DNA of 64,000 bases from Pseudomonas neuropathica (GCF_015461835.1 NZ_JACOPX010000018.1:1-64000); one strand, 5' to 3'; positions 52,556 through 61,482 are shown, counted from the first letter of the stretch. Notes: generated by a model from the letters alone, not told the origin. Numbers and translations: made by a program.

Positions 52556-52744
52556 AAAAGCCCCTCACCCTAGCCCTCTCCCGGAGGGAGAGGGGACTGA
52601 CCGAGGTGTCTCGCGTCATCCATCGACCGGAAAGATTCAGTCGATTATGGATTCAGTAAAGCTGTTTCAGGTCGGCGTAGTTCCATAGCATCCCCCAATC
52701 AGTCCCCTCTCCCTCCGGGAGAGGGTTAGGGTGAGGGGCTTTTC
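52556..52744. repeat. Inverted-repeat-bounded interspersed element, copy 3
   Basis: AAAAGCCCCTCACCCTAGCC and its complement (GGTTAGGGTGAGGGGCTTTT) form long, nearly perfect terminal inverted repeats of about 45 bp. The left CTCTCCCGGAGGGAGAGGGG is itself a hairpin, as is its counterpart. The core shares only a trace with copies 1, 2 and 4. It lies between convergent genes. Confidence 0.85.
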
Positions 52745-52750
52745 AGGCTG

Positions 52751-54433
52751 TCAGATCCGGAACTGCCCGACCAGTTTGCCCAGGCGCTGCCCCAGCTCCG
52801 CCAAACTACGCGAAGTCTGCGCGCCCAACTGCGTTTCATCGGCCACGCTGTCCACCGCCACCGCAATCTGATGCACGCTGCGGTTGATCTCCTCCGCCAC
52901 CGCCGTCTGCTCTTCCGCCGCACTGGCAATCTGCGCGTTCATCGAGTTGATCGTCGCGATCAACTCGGCCATTGCATCCAGCGAAGCCCCGGCCTGATTG
53001 GCCTGCTGTGAAGTGCCGTCGCCCGCCTCACTGGAACGACGCATGGCTTCAACCGCTTGCTGCGTACCTGCCTGCAAACGATCGATCATCCCCTGAATTT
53101 CCTGCGTGCTGATCTGCGTACGGCTGGCCAGCGCCCGCACCTCATCCGCCACCACGGCAAAACCACGTCCGGCCTCACCAGCCCGCGCCGCTTCAATCGC
53201 GGCGTTGAGCGCCAGCAGGTTGGTCTGCTCGGCGATCGAACGAATCACCCCGAGTACGCCGACAATCGATGTCACGTCTTGCTGCAGGCTGTCCAGCGAC
53301 ACGCCGCTGCTGCGGATGTCATCGACCAGCGCATGAATCTGCTTGATGCTGCCGGCCACCACGCGTTTGGCGCTCTGGCCTTCTTCGTCGGTCTGCTGAG
53401 CGGCGACGGCGGCGTTCTGCGCGCTCTTGGCCACTTCCTGCGCGGCGGCAGACATCTCGTTGATCGCCGTGGCAACCTGATCGGTCTCATGGCGCTGACG
53501 CTCCATCGCCTGATCCGAACGCTGTGCCTGATCCGACACCTGCGTCACCAGACCGGTCAGTTGCGTGGTCATCTCGGTGATCTGCCGCACCAGACCATGA
53601 ATCTTGTCGACGAAACGGTTGAACGAGCCCGCCAGTTCGCCAAGTTCATCCTGGCTGGTGATGTTCAGGCGACGCGTAAGGTCGCCCTCACCCGCTGCAA
53701 TGTCGTCAAGGTTGGCTTTCATCAGGGTCAACGGACGCAAAATGGTATTGGCCAGCAGCATCCCCGCCGCCGCGATCACCAACAGCACCACCACCGCCAC
53801 GCCGACGATGCTCAGCACCACGCCTTGCATACGTTCCTGCACCTGCGCTTCGACCAGCGCCACTTGCGCTTCGATGCCGTCGAGGTTGACCGACGTACCG
53901 ACGGCCATGTCCCACTTGGCGAGGTATTCGGTGTAACCGAGTTTCGGCACCAACACCTGCGCATTGCCCGGCAGCGGCGAGCTGTATTGCAGATAGTGCG
54001 TGCCGTCCTTCGCCACACTGACCAGGCCACGGTTGACGTAAACGCCATTCGGGTCGCGGTTGTCCTTGAAGCTTTTGCCCACGCCTTCGGGGTCGTTGGC
54101 TTTGAACAGGCGCACGGTCTCGGAGTCGTAGCCGAAGAAGTAGCCGTCCTTGCCGTAGCGAATCCCCGAAAGCAACTTGATCGCCTGCGCCCGCGCCTCA
54201 ACGTCACCCGGCGCGGCCGCGTCGTACAGCGGCTTGATCGTGGTCATGGCCACGGCGACGTAGCTTTGCAGAGTGGCTTTGGCATCGCCGAGCAGACGCT
54301 CGCGGGTCTGTTCGACCTCTTTGTGCGCTTGCTCCTGGAGGATGAACAGCGTGGTCAGGCTGATGACCAGGGCAAAGAGCAACACCGGGAGAACGGCGAG
54401 GGAGAGGACTTTAGCCTTGAGGCTCAGGCGCAT
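52751..54433 (-). CDS. ctpM: Methyl-accepting chemotaxis protein (CtpM-like, sCache)
   Basis: 560 residues. N-terminal membrane helix (about 8-28), a periplasmic single-Cache domain (with GIRYGKDGYFFGYDSETVRL and YLAKWDMAVGTSVNLDGIEA), a second helix, a HAMP domain (RPLTLMKANLDDIAAGEGDL), and a signalling domain with the invariant EQTNLLALNAAIEAARAGEA tip. Size and gene order (next to an antiporter-family transporter and a TlpQ-like receptor) match P. aeruginosa CtpM, reported to sense malate. The organic-acid ligand is inferred by that analogy. Confidence 0.88.
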   Translation of the reverse strand: MRLSLKAKVLSLAVLPVLLFALVISLTTLFILQEQAHKEVEQTRERLLGDAKATLQSYVAVAMTTIKPLYDAAAPGDVEARAQAIKLLSGIRYGKDGYFFGYDSETVRLFKANDPEGVGKSFKDNRDPNGVYVNRGLVSVAKDGTHYLQYSSPLPGNAQVLVPKLGYTEYLAKWDMAVGTSVNLDGIEAQVALVEAQVQERMQGVVLSIVGVAVVVLLVIAAAGMLLANTILRPLTLMKANLDDIAAGEGDLTRRLNITSQDELGELAGSFNRFVDKIHGLVRQITEMTTQLTGLVTQVSDQAQRSDQAMERQRHETDQVATAINEMSAAAQEVAKSAQNAAVAAQQTDEEGQSAKRVVAGSIKQIHALVDDIRSSGVSLDSLQQDVTSIVGVLGVIRSIAEQTNLLALNAAIEAARAGEAGRGFAVVADEVRALASRTQISTQEIQGMIDRLQAGTQQAVEAMRRSSEAGDGTSQQANQAGASLDAMAELIATINSMNAQIASAAEEQTAVAEEINRSVHQIAVAVDSVADETQLGAQTSRSLAELGQRLGKLVGQFRI

Positions 54434-54536
54434 TGTGGGGGCTCACTCTTTTGGTTTTATTGGCGTGGTTAAAGGCTTTAACGGCACGTCATTACAAAAG
54501 TTGAGCAAAGGGATTACCCCATTCCCCTGTGGGAGC

Positions 54537-54617
54537 GAGCTTGCTCGCGAAGGCGTCGTGTCAGTCAACCATTAAGTCGCTGATACACCGCTTTCGCGAG
54601 CAAGCTCGCTCCCACAG
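54537..54617. repeat. REP pair (GTGGGAGCGAGC type)
   Basis: CTGTGGGAGCGAGCTTGCTC and its complement between the chemoreceptor and transporter genes. Confidence 0.9.
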
Positions 54618-54631
54618 GAGATCGGCAAGAT

Positions 54632-55948
54632 TCAGAGGACCATCGCGGCCACCCAGCCGAACGCCAGCAACGGCAGGTTGTAATGCAGGAACGTCGGCAC
54701 CACGGTGTCCCAGATGTGGTGATGCTGGCCGTCGATGTTCAGGCCGGAGGTCGGGCCGAGGGTCGAATCCGACGCTGGCGAACCGGCGTCGCCCAACGCA
54801 CCGGCGGTGCCGACGATGCAGACAATAGCGATCGGGCTGAAGCCCAGTTGCACGCACAGCGGCACGAAAATCGCCGCCAGAATCGGCACCGTGGAAAACG
54901 ACGAACCGATGCCCATGGTTACCAGCAACCCGACCAGCAACATCAGCAACGCGCCGACGCCCTTGCTGTGATTGATCCACGACGCCGACGACTCGACCAG
55001 GGTCTGTACCTCACCGGTAGTCTTCATCACCTCGGCAAACCCGGAGGCGGCGATCATGATGAAGCCGATCATCGCCATCATCTTCATGCCCTCGGTGAAG
55101 AGGTCATCGGTCTCGCGCCATTTCACAATGCCCGACACCGAGAAGATCAGAAAACCGACCAGCGCCCCGATAATCATCGAGTCCAGCAGCAGTTGCACGA
55201 TGAACGCTGCGGCAATCGCCACGAGGGCAATCATCAGGCTCAACGGGTTGTACTGCACCGCAACCTGCTCGACCTGCTCGATTTTCGCCAGGTCGTACAC
55301 GCGCCGTTTGCGATACGTGATGAACGCCATCGCCAGGCCGAAGACCATGCCCAGCGCCGGAATGCCCATGGCGTGGGTGACATTGATACCGCTGATGTCG
55401 ACACCGCTACGGGCAACGTTGGCCAGCAGGATTTCATTGAGGAAGATGTTGCCGAAGCCCACCGGCAGGAACATGTACGGCGTGATCAAACCGAATGTCA
55501 TGACACAGGCGATCAAGCGGCGGTCGAGTTGCAGCTTGGTCAGTACATAAAGAAGCGGCGGCACCAAGAGCGGAATGAACGCAATGTGGATCGGCAGAAT
55601 GTTCTGCGAGGCAATCGCCACCACCCACAACAGGCCAATCAGCAGCCATTTGACGCTGCCACCGCCGGTCGCATGTTGACGGTCAACCATCGCCAGCGCT
55701 TTGTCGGCCAAGGCGTGGGCCAGGCCGGACTTGGCAATCGCCACGGCGAAAGCGCCGAGCAACGCGTAGGACAACGCCACCGTGGCGCCGCCACCCAGAC
55801 CGCTGTTGAACGCCTTGAGCGTGGCATCGATGCCCAGGCCACCGGTCAGGCCGCCGACCAGTGCGCCGACGATCAGGGCGATCACCACGTGCACGCGGGA
55901 CAGGCTGAGTATCAGCATGACGCCAACCGCCGCTATGACTGCATTCAT
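54632..55948 (-). CDS. Na+/H+ antiporter-family (YuiF/NhaC-like) transporter
   Basis: 438 residues with about twelve membrane helices, starting MNAVIAAVGVMLILSLSRVH. Conserved features are SYALLGAFAVAIAKSGLAHA, LWVVAIASQNILPIHIAFIP, IGSSFSTVPILAAIFVPLCV and the C-terminal SPASDSTLGPTSGLNIDGQH motif. Members of this superfamily move organic acids or amino acids with Na+ or H+. Its place between two chemoreceptors suggests it imports a compound that one of them senses. The ATG at 55946-55948 follows GAGGAAG; the open frame runs 74 codons further upstream. Confidence 0.88.
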   Translation of the reverse strand: MNAVIAAVGVMLILSLSRVHVVIALIVGALVGGLTGGLGIDATLKAFNSGLGGGATVALSYALLGAFAVAIAKSGLAHALADKALAMVDRQHATGGGSVKWLLIGLLWVVAIASQNILPIHIAFIPLLVPPLLYVLTKLQLDRRLIACVMTFGLITPYMFLPVGFGNIFLNEILLANVARSGVDISGINVTHAMGIPALGMVFGLAMAFITYRKRRVYDLAKIEQVEQVAVQYNPLSLMIALVAIAAAFIVQLLLDSMIIGALVGFLIFSVSGIVKWRETDDLFTEGMKMMAMIGFIMIAASGFAEVMKTTGEVQTLVESSASWINHSKGVGALLMLLVGLLVTMGIGSSFSTVPILAAIFVPLCVQLGFSPIAIVCIVGTAGALGDAGSPASDSTLGPTSGLNIDGQHHHIWDTVVPTFLHYNLPLLAFGWVAAMVL

Positions 55949-56203
55949 TTCACTTCCTCGAAAAACACTGCGATGGAAAACACATCGCCAGACAGAATGA
56001 GTCCGCCAACGGAATACCGGCGGATTTGCAAAGAGGGTCTTATTAGAAGGGCGCGCACTGTGCCGCAGAGTGGCCGCAGTGTCAAAGCGAGCGGGCGATT
56101 TCGGGTGCGGCAATCCGTCATATTGTGTTTCAACGATAAAGAAAGCCGATTTGCGGCCGTTACAGTGCAAAGTCTCAGATATTTATCGAATAAGGACGTC
56201 TCC

Positions 56204-58351
56204 ATGTCGCTCAGACAACTTTCCATCCAATGGAAAATCACCCTGCTCGCCGGCCTCTGCCTGGCCGGTATCGTGACCCTGTTGGTAGGTCTTTCGCTGT
56301 ATCGCATGGAGCACAGTTCTGAACTGGTGAAAGCTTCGAGCATGGAAATGCTCACCGAGTCGGCGCAGGCGCGCATCGAATCGCAAGGGGAAGTGCAGGC
56401 GGCCGGCATTCGCCAGCAGTTCATGGACGCCTATCAGTACGGTCACGGCTTCTCGCGGCAGGTACTGTTTCTGCGCGAGCAGGCCGAGAAGCGTTTCCTC
56501 GATGCCTTCGACCTGCGCGAAGACATGACCCGTCAGGTCAAATCCGCGCTGCAAGCCAACCCTGACCTGCTCGGCCTGTCGCTGGTATTCGAAGCCAACG
56601 CGCTGGACGGCAAGGATGAACTGTTTGCCGGTCAGGCTGAACTCGGCAGCAACGACAAGGGCCGTTTCGCCCTGTACTGGTCGCAACCGACTCCGGGCAA
56701 AGTCACCTCGATGGCCCTGCCGGAAAGCGACATGGCCGACACCAGCACCGGTCCCAGCGGTCAAGCGGCCAACGCCTGGTTTACCTGCCCGCGCGCCACG
56801 CTCAAGCCGTGTGTGATCGAACCGTACTTCTATGTGATCGACGGGCAAAACGTGCTGATGACCAGCATCGTTTTCCCGCTGATGGTCAACGGCAAAGTCA
56901 TCGCCTCGCTGTCGGTCGACATCAACCTCAACAGCCTGCAAGCGATCAGCCAAGGTGCAAGCAAGAAGCTCTATGACGGCCAGACCGCCGTGAGCATCAT
57001 CAGCCCCGCCGGCCTGCTCGCCGGTCACAGCCCGGATGCCGGCAAACTCAGCCAGCGCCTGGATGCCGTGGACAAGGTCAGCGGCGCCGAACTGCTGAGC
57101 AAACTGGCTTCCAGCACCAGCGTCAGCAGCCTGCACAGCAACGGCCAGCTGAAAGTGCTGTCGCCGTTCCAGCCGATTCCCGGCGGCCCGTCGTGGGGCG
57201 TACTGCTGGATGTGCCGGAAAAAGTCCTGGTCAGCCGTGCCGAAGCGCTCAAGCAACAACTGGACGCGAGCAACAACTCGGGCACGCTGATCGAGTTGGG
57301 CCTCGGCGTGCTGGCCGCGTTGATCGGCCTGCTGCTGGTGTGGCTGATGGCACGCAGTGTGACCAGACCGATCCTCGGTGTGGCGCACATGCTTGAAGAC
57401 ATCGCCAGCGGCGAAGGTGATCTGACCCGCCGTCTGGCCTATGACAAAAAGGACGAACTCGGTCAATTGGCCGGTTGGTTCAACCGCTTCCTCGACAAGT
57501 TGCAGCCGATCATCGCCGAAGTAAAACGCTCGGTGCAGGACGCGCGCAACACCGCGGACCAGTCCTCGGCCATCGCCACCCAGACCAGTGCTGGCATGGA
57601 ACAGCAATACCGTCAGGTCGATCAGGTCGCCACCGCGTCCCACGAGATGAGCGCCACTGCACAAGACGTCGCCCGTAGCGCCGCGCAGGCTGCCGAGGCC
57701 GCCAAGGATGCTGATCGCGCTACCCGTCAGGGCCTGACCGTGATCGATCGCACCACGGCGAGCATCGACACCCTCGCTGCCGACATGAGTGCGGCGATGG
57801 TGCAAGTCGAAGGGCTGGCGGCCAACAGCGAGAAAATCGGCGCGGTGCTGGAAACCATTCGCGCCATCGCAGAACAAACCAACCTGCTCGCGCTCAACGC
57901 CGCGATCGAAGCGGCGCGTGCTGGTGAAGCCGGACGTGGATTTGCCGTGGTCGCCGATGAAGTCCGCAACCTCGCCCGCCGCACGCAAGAGTCGGTGGAA
58001 GAAACCCGTCAGGTGATCGAACAACTGCAAACCGGCACGCAGGATGTAGTCGGTTCGATGGGCAACAGCCACCGCCAGGCTCAGGGCAGTGTCGAACAAG
58101 TCGGCCAGGCGGTGACTGCGCTGCGTCAGATCGGCGATGCGGTGACGGTGATCAGCGACATGAACCTGCAGATCGCCAGCGCCGCTGAAGAGCAGAGTGC
58201 AGTGGCCGAGGAGATCAATAACAACGTGGCGACGATCCGTGATGTGACCGAGTCGTTGTCCGGGCAGGCGAATGAGTCGGCGCGGGTGAGCCAGTCGCTC
58301 AATAGCCTGGCGAATCAGCAGCAGAGTTTGATGGATCAGTTTCGGGTGTGA
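56204..58351 (+). CDS. tlpQ: Methyl-accepting chemotaxis protein (TlpQ-like, double Cache)
   Basis: 715 residues. After an N-terminal helix (WKITLLAGLCLAGIVTLLVG), a periplasmic double-Cache domain of about 340 residues contains AWFTCPR, EPYFYVIDG and a SVDINL aspartate, like the amine/amino-acid binding pocket. A second helix, HAMP and a signalling domain (EQTNLLALNAAIEAARAGEA) follow. The length and order match P. aeruginosa TlpQ, a histamine and polyamine receptor, and the P. putida McpU type. AAGGA lies eight bases before the ATG at 56204. It is divergent from the transporter gene. Confidence 0.88.
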   Translation: MSLRQLSIQWKITLLAGLCLAGIVTLLVGLSLYRMEHSSELVKASSMEMLTESAQARIESQGEVQAAGIRQQFMDAYQYGHGFSRQVLFLREQAEKRFLDAFDLREDMTRQVKSALQANPDLLGLSLVFEANALDGKDELFAGQAELGSNDKGRFALYWSQPTPGKVTSMALPESDMADTSTGPSGQAANAWFTCPRATLKPCVIEPYFYVIDGQNVLMTSIVFPLMVNGKVIASLSVDINLNSLQAISQGASKKLYDGQTAVSIISPAGLLAGHSPDAGKLSQRLDAVDKVSGAELLSKLASSTSVSSLHSNGQLKVLSPFQPIPGGPSWGVLLDVPEKVLVSRAEALKQQLDASNNSGTLIELGLGVLAALIGLLLVWLMARSVTRPILGVAHMLEDIASGEGDLTRRLAYDKKDELGQLAGWFNRFLDKLQPIIAEVKRSVQDARNTADQSSAIATQTSAGMEQQYRQVDQVATASHEMSATAQDVARSAAQAAEAAKDADRATRQGLTVIDRTTASIDTLAADMSAAMVQVEGLAANSEKIGAVLETIRAIAEQTNLLALNAAIEAARAGEAGRGFAVVADEVRNLARRTQESVEETRQVIEQLQTGTQDVVGSMGNSHRQAQGSVEQVGQAVTALRQIGDAVTVISDMNLQIASAAEEQSAVAEEINNNVATIRDVTESLSGQANESARVSQSLNSLANQQQSLMDQFRV

Positions 58352-58380
58352 TGCGAAGGTTGCGGGGTGTCAGTTGGATG

Positions 58381-58680
58381 CCCCCCTCACCCCAGCCCTC
58401 TCCCCCCAAGGGGGCGAGGGGGAAAGGGAGCCGATCTCCATGTTATTCAGAACCTGAGTTCGACTCGGTATTGCAGATCACGGGAAGGCTTTCAAAACCT
58501 GAGTTCGACTCGGTTTCCATGTCACCGGAAGGCTTTCAAAACCCGAGTTCGACTCGGTATCTCATGTCACCGGAAGGCTTTCAAAACCCGAGTTCGACTC
58601 GGTATCTCACGTCGGCGTACCTCGAACAAACAACGCGGTCAGTCCCCTCTCCCTCCGGGAGAGGGTTAGGGTGAGGGGCT
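58381..58680. repeat. Inverted-repeat-bounded interspersed element, copy 4, with tandem core
   Basis: The left arm is CCCCTCACCCCAGCCCTCTC and the right arm GAGAGGGTTAGGGTGAGGGG. Inside, GAGTTCGACTCGG recurs at 58456, 58501, 58545 and 58590, so a core unit of about 45 bp is repeated four times. The unit reads GGAAGGCTTTCAAAACC-x-GAGTTC. Copies 1 and 2 have a single core. Confidence 0.88.
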
Positions 58681-58689
58681 TCTAAAGGC

Positions 58690-60003
58690 TCACCGCCGAG
58701 GCAACTCGATCACCACCTTCAACCCGCCCCACTCACTCTCGCCCAACACCAGCAACCCGCCCCAAGTCTCGACAATATCGCGGACAATCCCCAGCCCCAG
58801 GCCATGCCCGTGGGTCTGCTCATCCAGCCGCGTGCCCCGGCTGAACACCTCAGTGCGCTGCTCTTCGGGAATCCCCGGGCCGTCATCTTCCACGCTCAGG
58901 GCGAATCCATCCGTACGTTCAATCACACTCAGACGCACCTCGGCGTCCGCCCACTTGCAGGCGTTGTCCAGCAAGTTGCCAAGCAGTTCGAGCAAATCCT
59001 CGCGATCCCACGGCAGTTGCAATCCCGCTGGCGCGACATAACTCAAGGCCAGATGCTCGCCGTGAATCATGTTCAGCGTCGCCAACAATCCCGGCAGTTC
59101 CGCATCGCAATCAAACAACGCACCCGGCAGCGCATCACCGGACAGCCGTGCACGGTTCAACTCGCGGTTGAGCCGTTGCTGCACCTGCTCCAACTGTTCC
59201 TTGAGCACCTTGCGTAACTCGGGATGCGCATCGAGTTTTTCGCTGGAGGCCAGACTCAACAACACCGCCAGCGGCGTTTTCAACGCGTGCCCGAGATTGC
59301 CCAAAGCATTGCGTGAACGCTTGAGGCTGTCTTCAGTGTGCGCGAGCAAATGGTTGATCTGCGCCACCAACGGCTCGAGTTCCACCGGCACCTGATCATC
59401 CAGTTGCGAACGCTGGCCCTGCTGCAATTGCGCGATCTGTTCGCGAGCTTTTTCCAGCGGTTTCAAGGCGCGGCGCACGGTCAATCGCTGCAAAAACAAA
59501 ATCAACAACAACGCCGCCAGACCCAGGCCGAGGCCGATCTGGCGCATGCGCTGGAAGCTCTCGCGCACCGGCGTGTAATCCTGCGCGACACTGATCGAAA
59601 TCGACTGGCCCAGGCGCCGATAATCCGAGCGCAGCACCAGCAACTGCTGACCGTCCGGCCCCAGTTGCAGATTGCTGTGTAACCCGGGATGGTCGAGCAG
59701 CGGCAGGTCCTGATCCCACAACGAGCGTGAACGCCAGTGGCTGTCGGCAAAATCGATACGGAAGTAGTGCCCGGAAAACGGCCGCTGATAGGCCGGGGAC
59801 AGATGTCTTTCATCCAGTTGCAGCCCCTGCGGGCCGCGCACCAGCGCCACCAGCAAACTTTCACTGTCGTTGCGCAGGCCGGCTTCGAGATAACGCTGCA
59901 AACCCACTTCGAACAACCACAGACTGGTTTGCGCCACCACCACACCGACGACCACCATCACGCTGATCAGACCCAGGCTCAAGCGGCGCTGGATCGACCT
60001 CAC
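58690..60003 (-). CDS. bqsS: Sensor histidine kinase (BqsS/CarS-like)
   Basis: 437 residues. Two membrane helices (about 10-32 and 156-172) enclose a periplasmic sensor domain. A short HAMP-like linker, the phospho-acceptor His239 in GHALKTPL, an N-box (LLGNLLDNACKWA) and G boxes (DDGPGIP, GHGLGLGIV) follow. The gene starts with GTG at 60001-60003 in a four-base overlap (GTGA) with the regulator gene. Position and layout fit P. aeruginosa BqsS (CarS), reported to sense Fe(II) or Ca2+. The RExxE iron motif I recall at about residues 45-49 of that protein reads RNDSE here (44-48), so the signal may differ. Confidence 0.85.
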   Translation of the reverse strand: MRSIQRRLSLGLISVMVVVGVVVAQTSLWLFEVGLQRYLEAGLRNDSESLLVALVRGPQGLQLDERHLSPAYQRPFSGHYFRIDFADSHWRSRSLWDQDLPLLDHPGLHSNLQLGPDGQQLLVLRSDYRRLGQSISISVAQDYTPVRESFQRMRQIGLGLGLAALLLILFLQRLTVRRALKPLEKAREQIAQLQQGQRSQLDDQVPVELEPLVAQINHLLAHTEDSLKRSRNALGNLGHALKTPLAVLLSLASSEKLDAHPELRKVLKEQLEQVQQRLNRELNRARLSGDALPGALFDCDAELPGLLATLNMIHGEHLALSYVAPAGLQLPWDREDLLELLGNLLDNACKWADAEVRLSVIERTDGFALSVEDDGPGIPEEQRTEVFSRGTRLDEQTHGHGLGLGIVRDIVETWGGLLVLGESEWGGLKVVIELPRR

Positions 60004-60668
60004 GAAGCTTGTCCGCCAAACAGGTAACCCTGGCCGCGACGGGTTTCGATCACGCTTTTGCCGAGCTTGCGCCGCAGGTGGTTGACGTGCACTTCGAGGA
60101 CGTTGGAATCACGCTCGGTTTCACCGTCGTAGAGGTGTTCGGCGAGGTGGCTTTTGGAGAGAATCTGCTCCGGGTGCAGCATGAAATAACGCAGCAGACG
60201 GAACTCGGCGGCGGTCAGTTGAATATCGGCGCCATCGCGAACCACGCATTGCCGACCCTCGTCCAGATGCAGACCGGCCGCCTGCAATGTCGGCTGATTG
60301 GCCTGGCCTTTGGAGCGGCGCAGCAGCGATTGAATGCGCAGTTGCAGCTCTTCGGGGTGGAACGGTTTGGTCAGGTAATCGTCGGCACCGGCCTTCAGGC
60401 CTTCGATGCGCTCGGCCCAGGAATCGCGCGCCGTGAGAATCAGCACTGGAATCGCCAGACCGCCGGCACGCCATTGCGCCAGCACCTCAAGCCCCGGCAC
60501 GCCTGGCAGGCCGAGGTCGAGAATGATCAGGTCATAGGGCTCGCTACTGCCCTGATACAACGCATCACGACCGTCCGCCAGCCAATCGACCGCGTAACCT
60601 TGCCGTTGCAGGCCGGCGAGCAATTCGTCGGCCAGCGGTACGTGGTCTTCCACCAAAAGCAAACGCAT
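60000..60668 (-). CDS. bqsR: OmpR-family response regulator (BqsR/CarR-like)
   Basis: 222 residues. Receiver domain with phospho-acceptor Asp51 (IILDLGLPG), Thr in LTARD and Lys in LTKPF. A C-terminal winged helix follows (LTAAEFRLLRYFMLHPEQIL and the VHVNHLRRKLG recognition region). It follows the second PepSY gene by three bases and overlaps the kinase gene. As BqsR it would bind TTAAG-N6-TTAAG-type boxes; one candidate precedes this operon. Confidence 0.9.
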   Translation of the reverse strand: MRLLLVEDHVPLADELLAGLQRQGYAVDWLADGRDALYQGSSEPYDLIILDLGLPGVPGLEVLAQWRAGGLAIPVLILTARDSWAERIEGLKAGADDYLTKPFHPEELQLRIQSLLRRSKGQANQPTLQAAGLHLDEGRQCVVRDGADIQLTAAEFRLLRYFMLHPEQILSKSHLAEHLYDGETERDSNVLEVHVNHLRRKLGKSVIETRRGQGYLFGGQAS

Positions 60669-60671
60669 CGA

Positions 60672-60983
60672 TCAATCTTCCTTGTCTTTCACAAGTTCGC
60701 CGGTATCGGCCTTCAAGTGCAGCTCACGGGCGACACCTTCGACGGTCAGCAACTCGACTTCATAAATGTAGACGTCGTGTTTTTCTTCCAGCTCGACTTC
60801 CAGCAGTTTTGCGCCGGGATAGCGGTCCAGCGCCTGCTGCAGCACTTGCTCCAGCGGCAGGATCACGCCCTTCTCACGCAGACTCAGGGCCTCGTCCTGA
60901 TCGAGGTCGCGCGCCATCGCGGCCGAGCAGAAAATCACCAGCGCCAATGCCGTACGGCTGGTGGCGCGAACATTAACCTTCAT
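60672..60983 (-). CDS. PepSY-domain periplasmic protein
   Basis: 103 residues with a signal peptide (SRTALALVIFCSAAMA-RDL) and one PepSY domain, with VLQQALDRYPGAKLLEVELE and VYIYEVELLTVEGVARELHL. PepSY proteins are small periplasmic modulators, here probably of the two-component system; P. aeruginosa has two such genes beside bqsRS. Its ATG overlaps the stop of the next PepSY gene by one base (TAATG). Confidence 0.9.
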   Translation of the reverse strand: MKVNVRATSRTALALVIFCSAAMARDLDQDEALSLREKGVILPLEQVLQQALDRYPGAKLLEVELEEKHDVYIYEVELLTVEGVARELHLKADTGELVKDKED

Positions 60984-61291
60984 TACTTATCCTGATGATC
61001 CTTGAGAACCTGCCCAGTCACCGCGTCTAATTCCAGATCCCAATCGACGCCCTGCGGATCGCGCATTTCGATCTGGTAGATGTACTTGCCGTACTCTTCT
61101 TCCAGCTCGGTTTCAGTGATCGTCGAACCCGGGTGTTTGGCCAACGCGGCGGCGTTGAGCTTCTCGAAGGAGACGATAGTACCAGCGTCGCGCAGACGCA
61201 GGGCTTCGTCAGGGCCGAGATCGCGGGCATGGGCGAGGCTGGCAGTGAAACCGATAATCGAGGCAATGGACAGGGCAGTCAGGGTTTTCAT
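60983..61291 (-). CDS. PepSY-domain periplasmic protein
   Basis: 102 residues with a signal peptide (MKTLTALSIASIIGFTASLA-HARD) and one PepSY domain (KLNAAALAKHPGSTITETEL, then YIYQIEMRDPQGVDWDLELD). It is first in the operon PepSY-PepSY-regulator-kinase. The two PepSY proteins share the D-x-D/P-DEAL-x-LR-x-x-G start, so they arose by duplication. A BqsR-like box lies 54 bp upstream. Confidence 0.9.
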   Translation of the reverse strand: MKTLTALSIASIIGFTASLAHARDLGPDEALRLRDAGTIVSFEKLNAAALAKHPGSTITETELEEEYGKYIYQIEMRDPQGVDWDLELDAVTGQVLKDHQDK

Positions 61292-61344
61292 GGTGTCTCC
61301 ATATTTTTATGTGTTGCTTACGGTGGGCACCTTAGCGGGATGAA

Positions 61345-61360
61345 CTTAACTGAAACTGAA
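61345..61360 (-). promoter_or_regulatory. Candidate BqsR/PhoP-type box upstream of the PepSY operon
   Basis: The minus strand reads TTCAG-TTTCAG-TTAAG, a one-mismatch version of the direct repeat TTAAG-N6-TTAAG bound by BqsR in P. aeruginosa. It lies 54 bases upstream of the first start codon, consistent with activation by its own regulator. Confidence 0.6.
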
Positions 61361-61392
61361 TTGCCATCATTGCTCTGACTCAACACACAACC

Positions 61393-61482
61393 CTGTAGGA
61401 GTGAGCCTGCTCGCGATAGCGGTGTATCAGACCGATCATTATTCAATGACACACCGCTATCGCGAGCAGGCTCACTCCTACA
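61393..61482. repeat. REP pair
   Basis: CTGTAGGAGTGAGCCTGCTC and its complement, between the divergent PepSY operon and patatin gene. Confidence 0.9.

Noticed and set aside
56183..58099. A 638-codon minus-strand frame opposite the TlpQ-like gene
   Set aside because: No chemoreceptor or other domain on that strand, and the plus-strand gene is unmistakable.
12357..61482. The regular REP pairs as a possible CRISPR array
   Set aside because: They are inverted pairs in separate intergenic sites, with no regular direct repeats and spacers and no cas genes.
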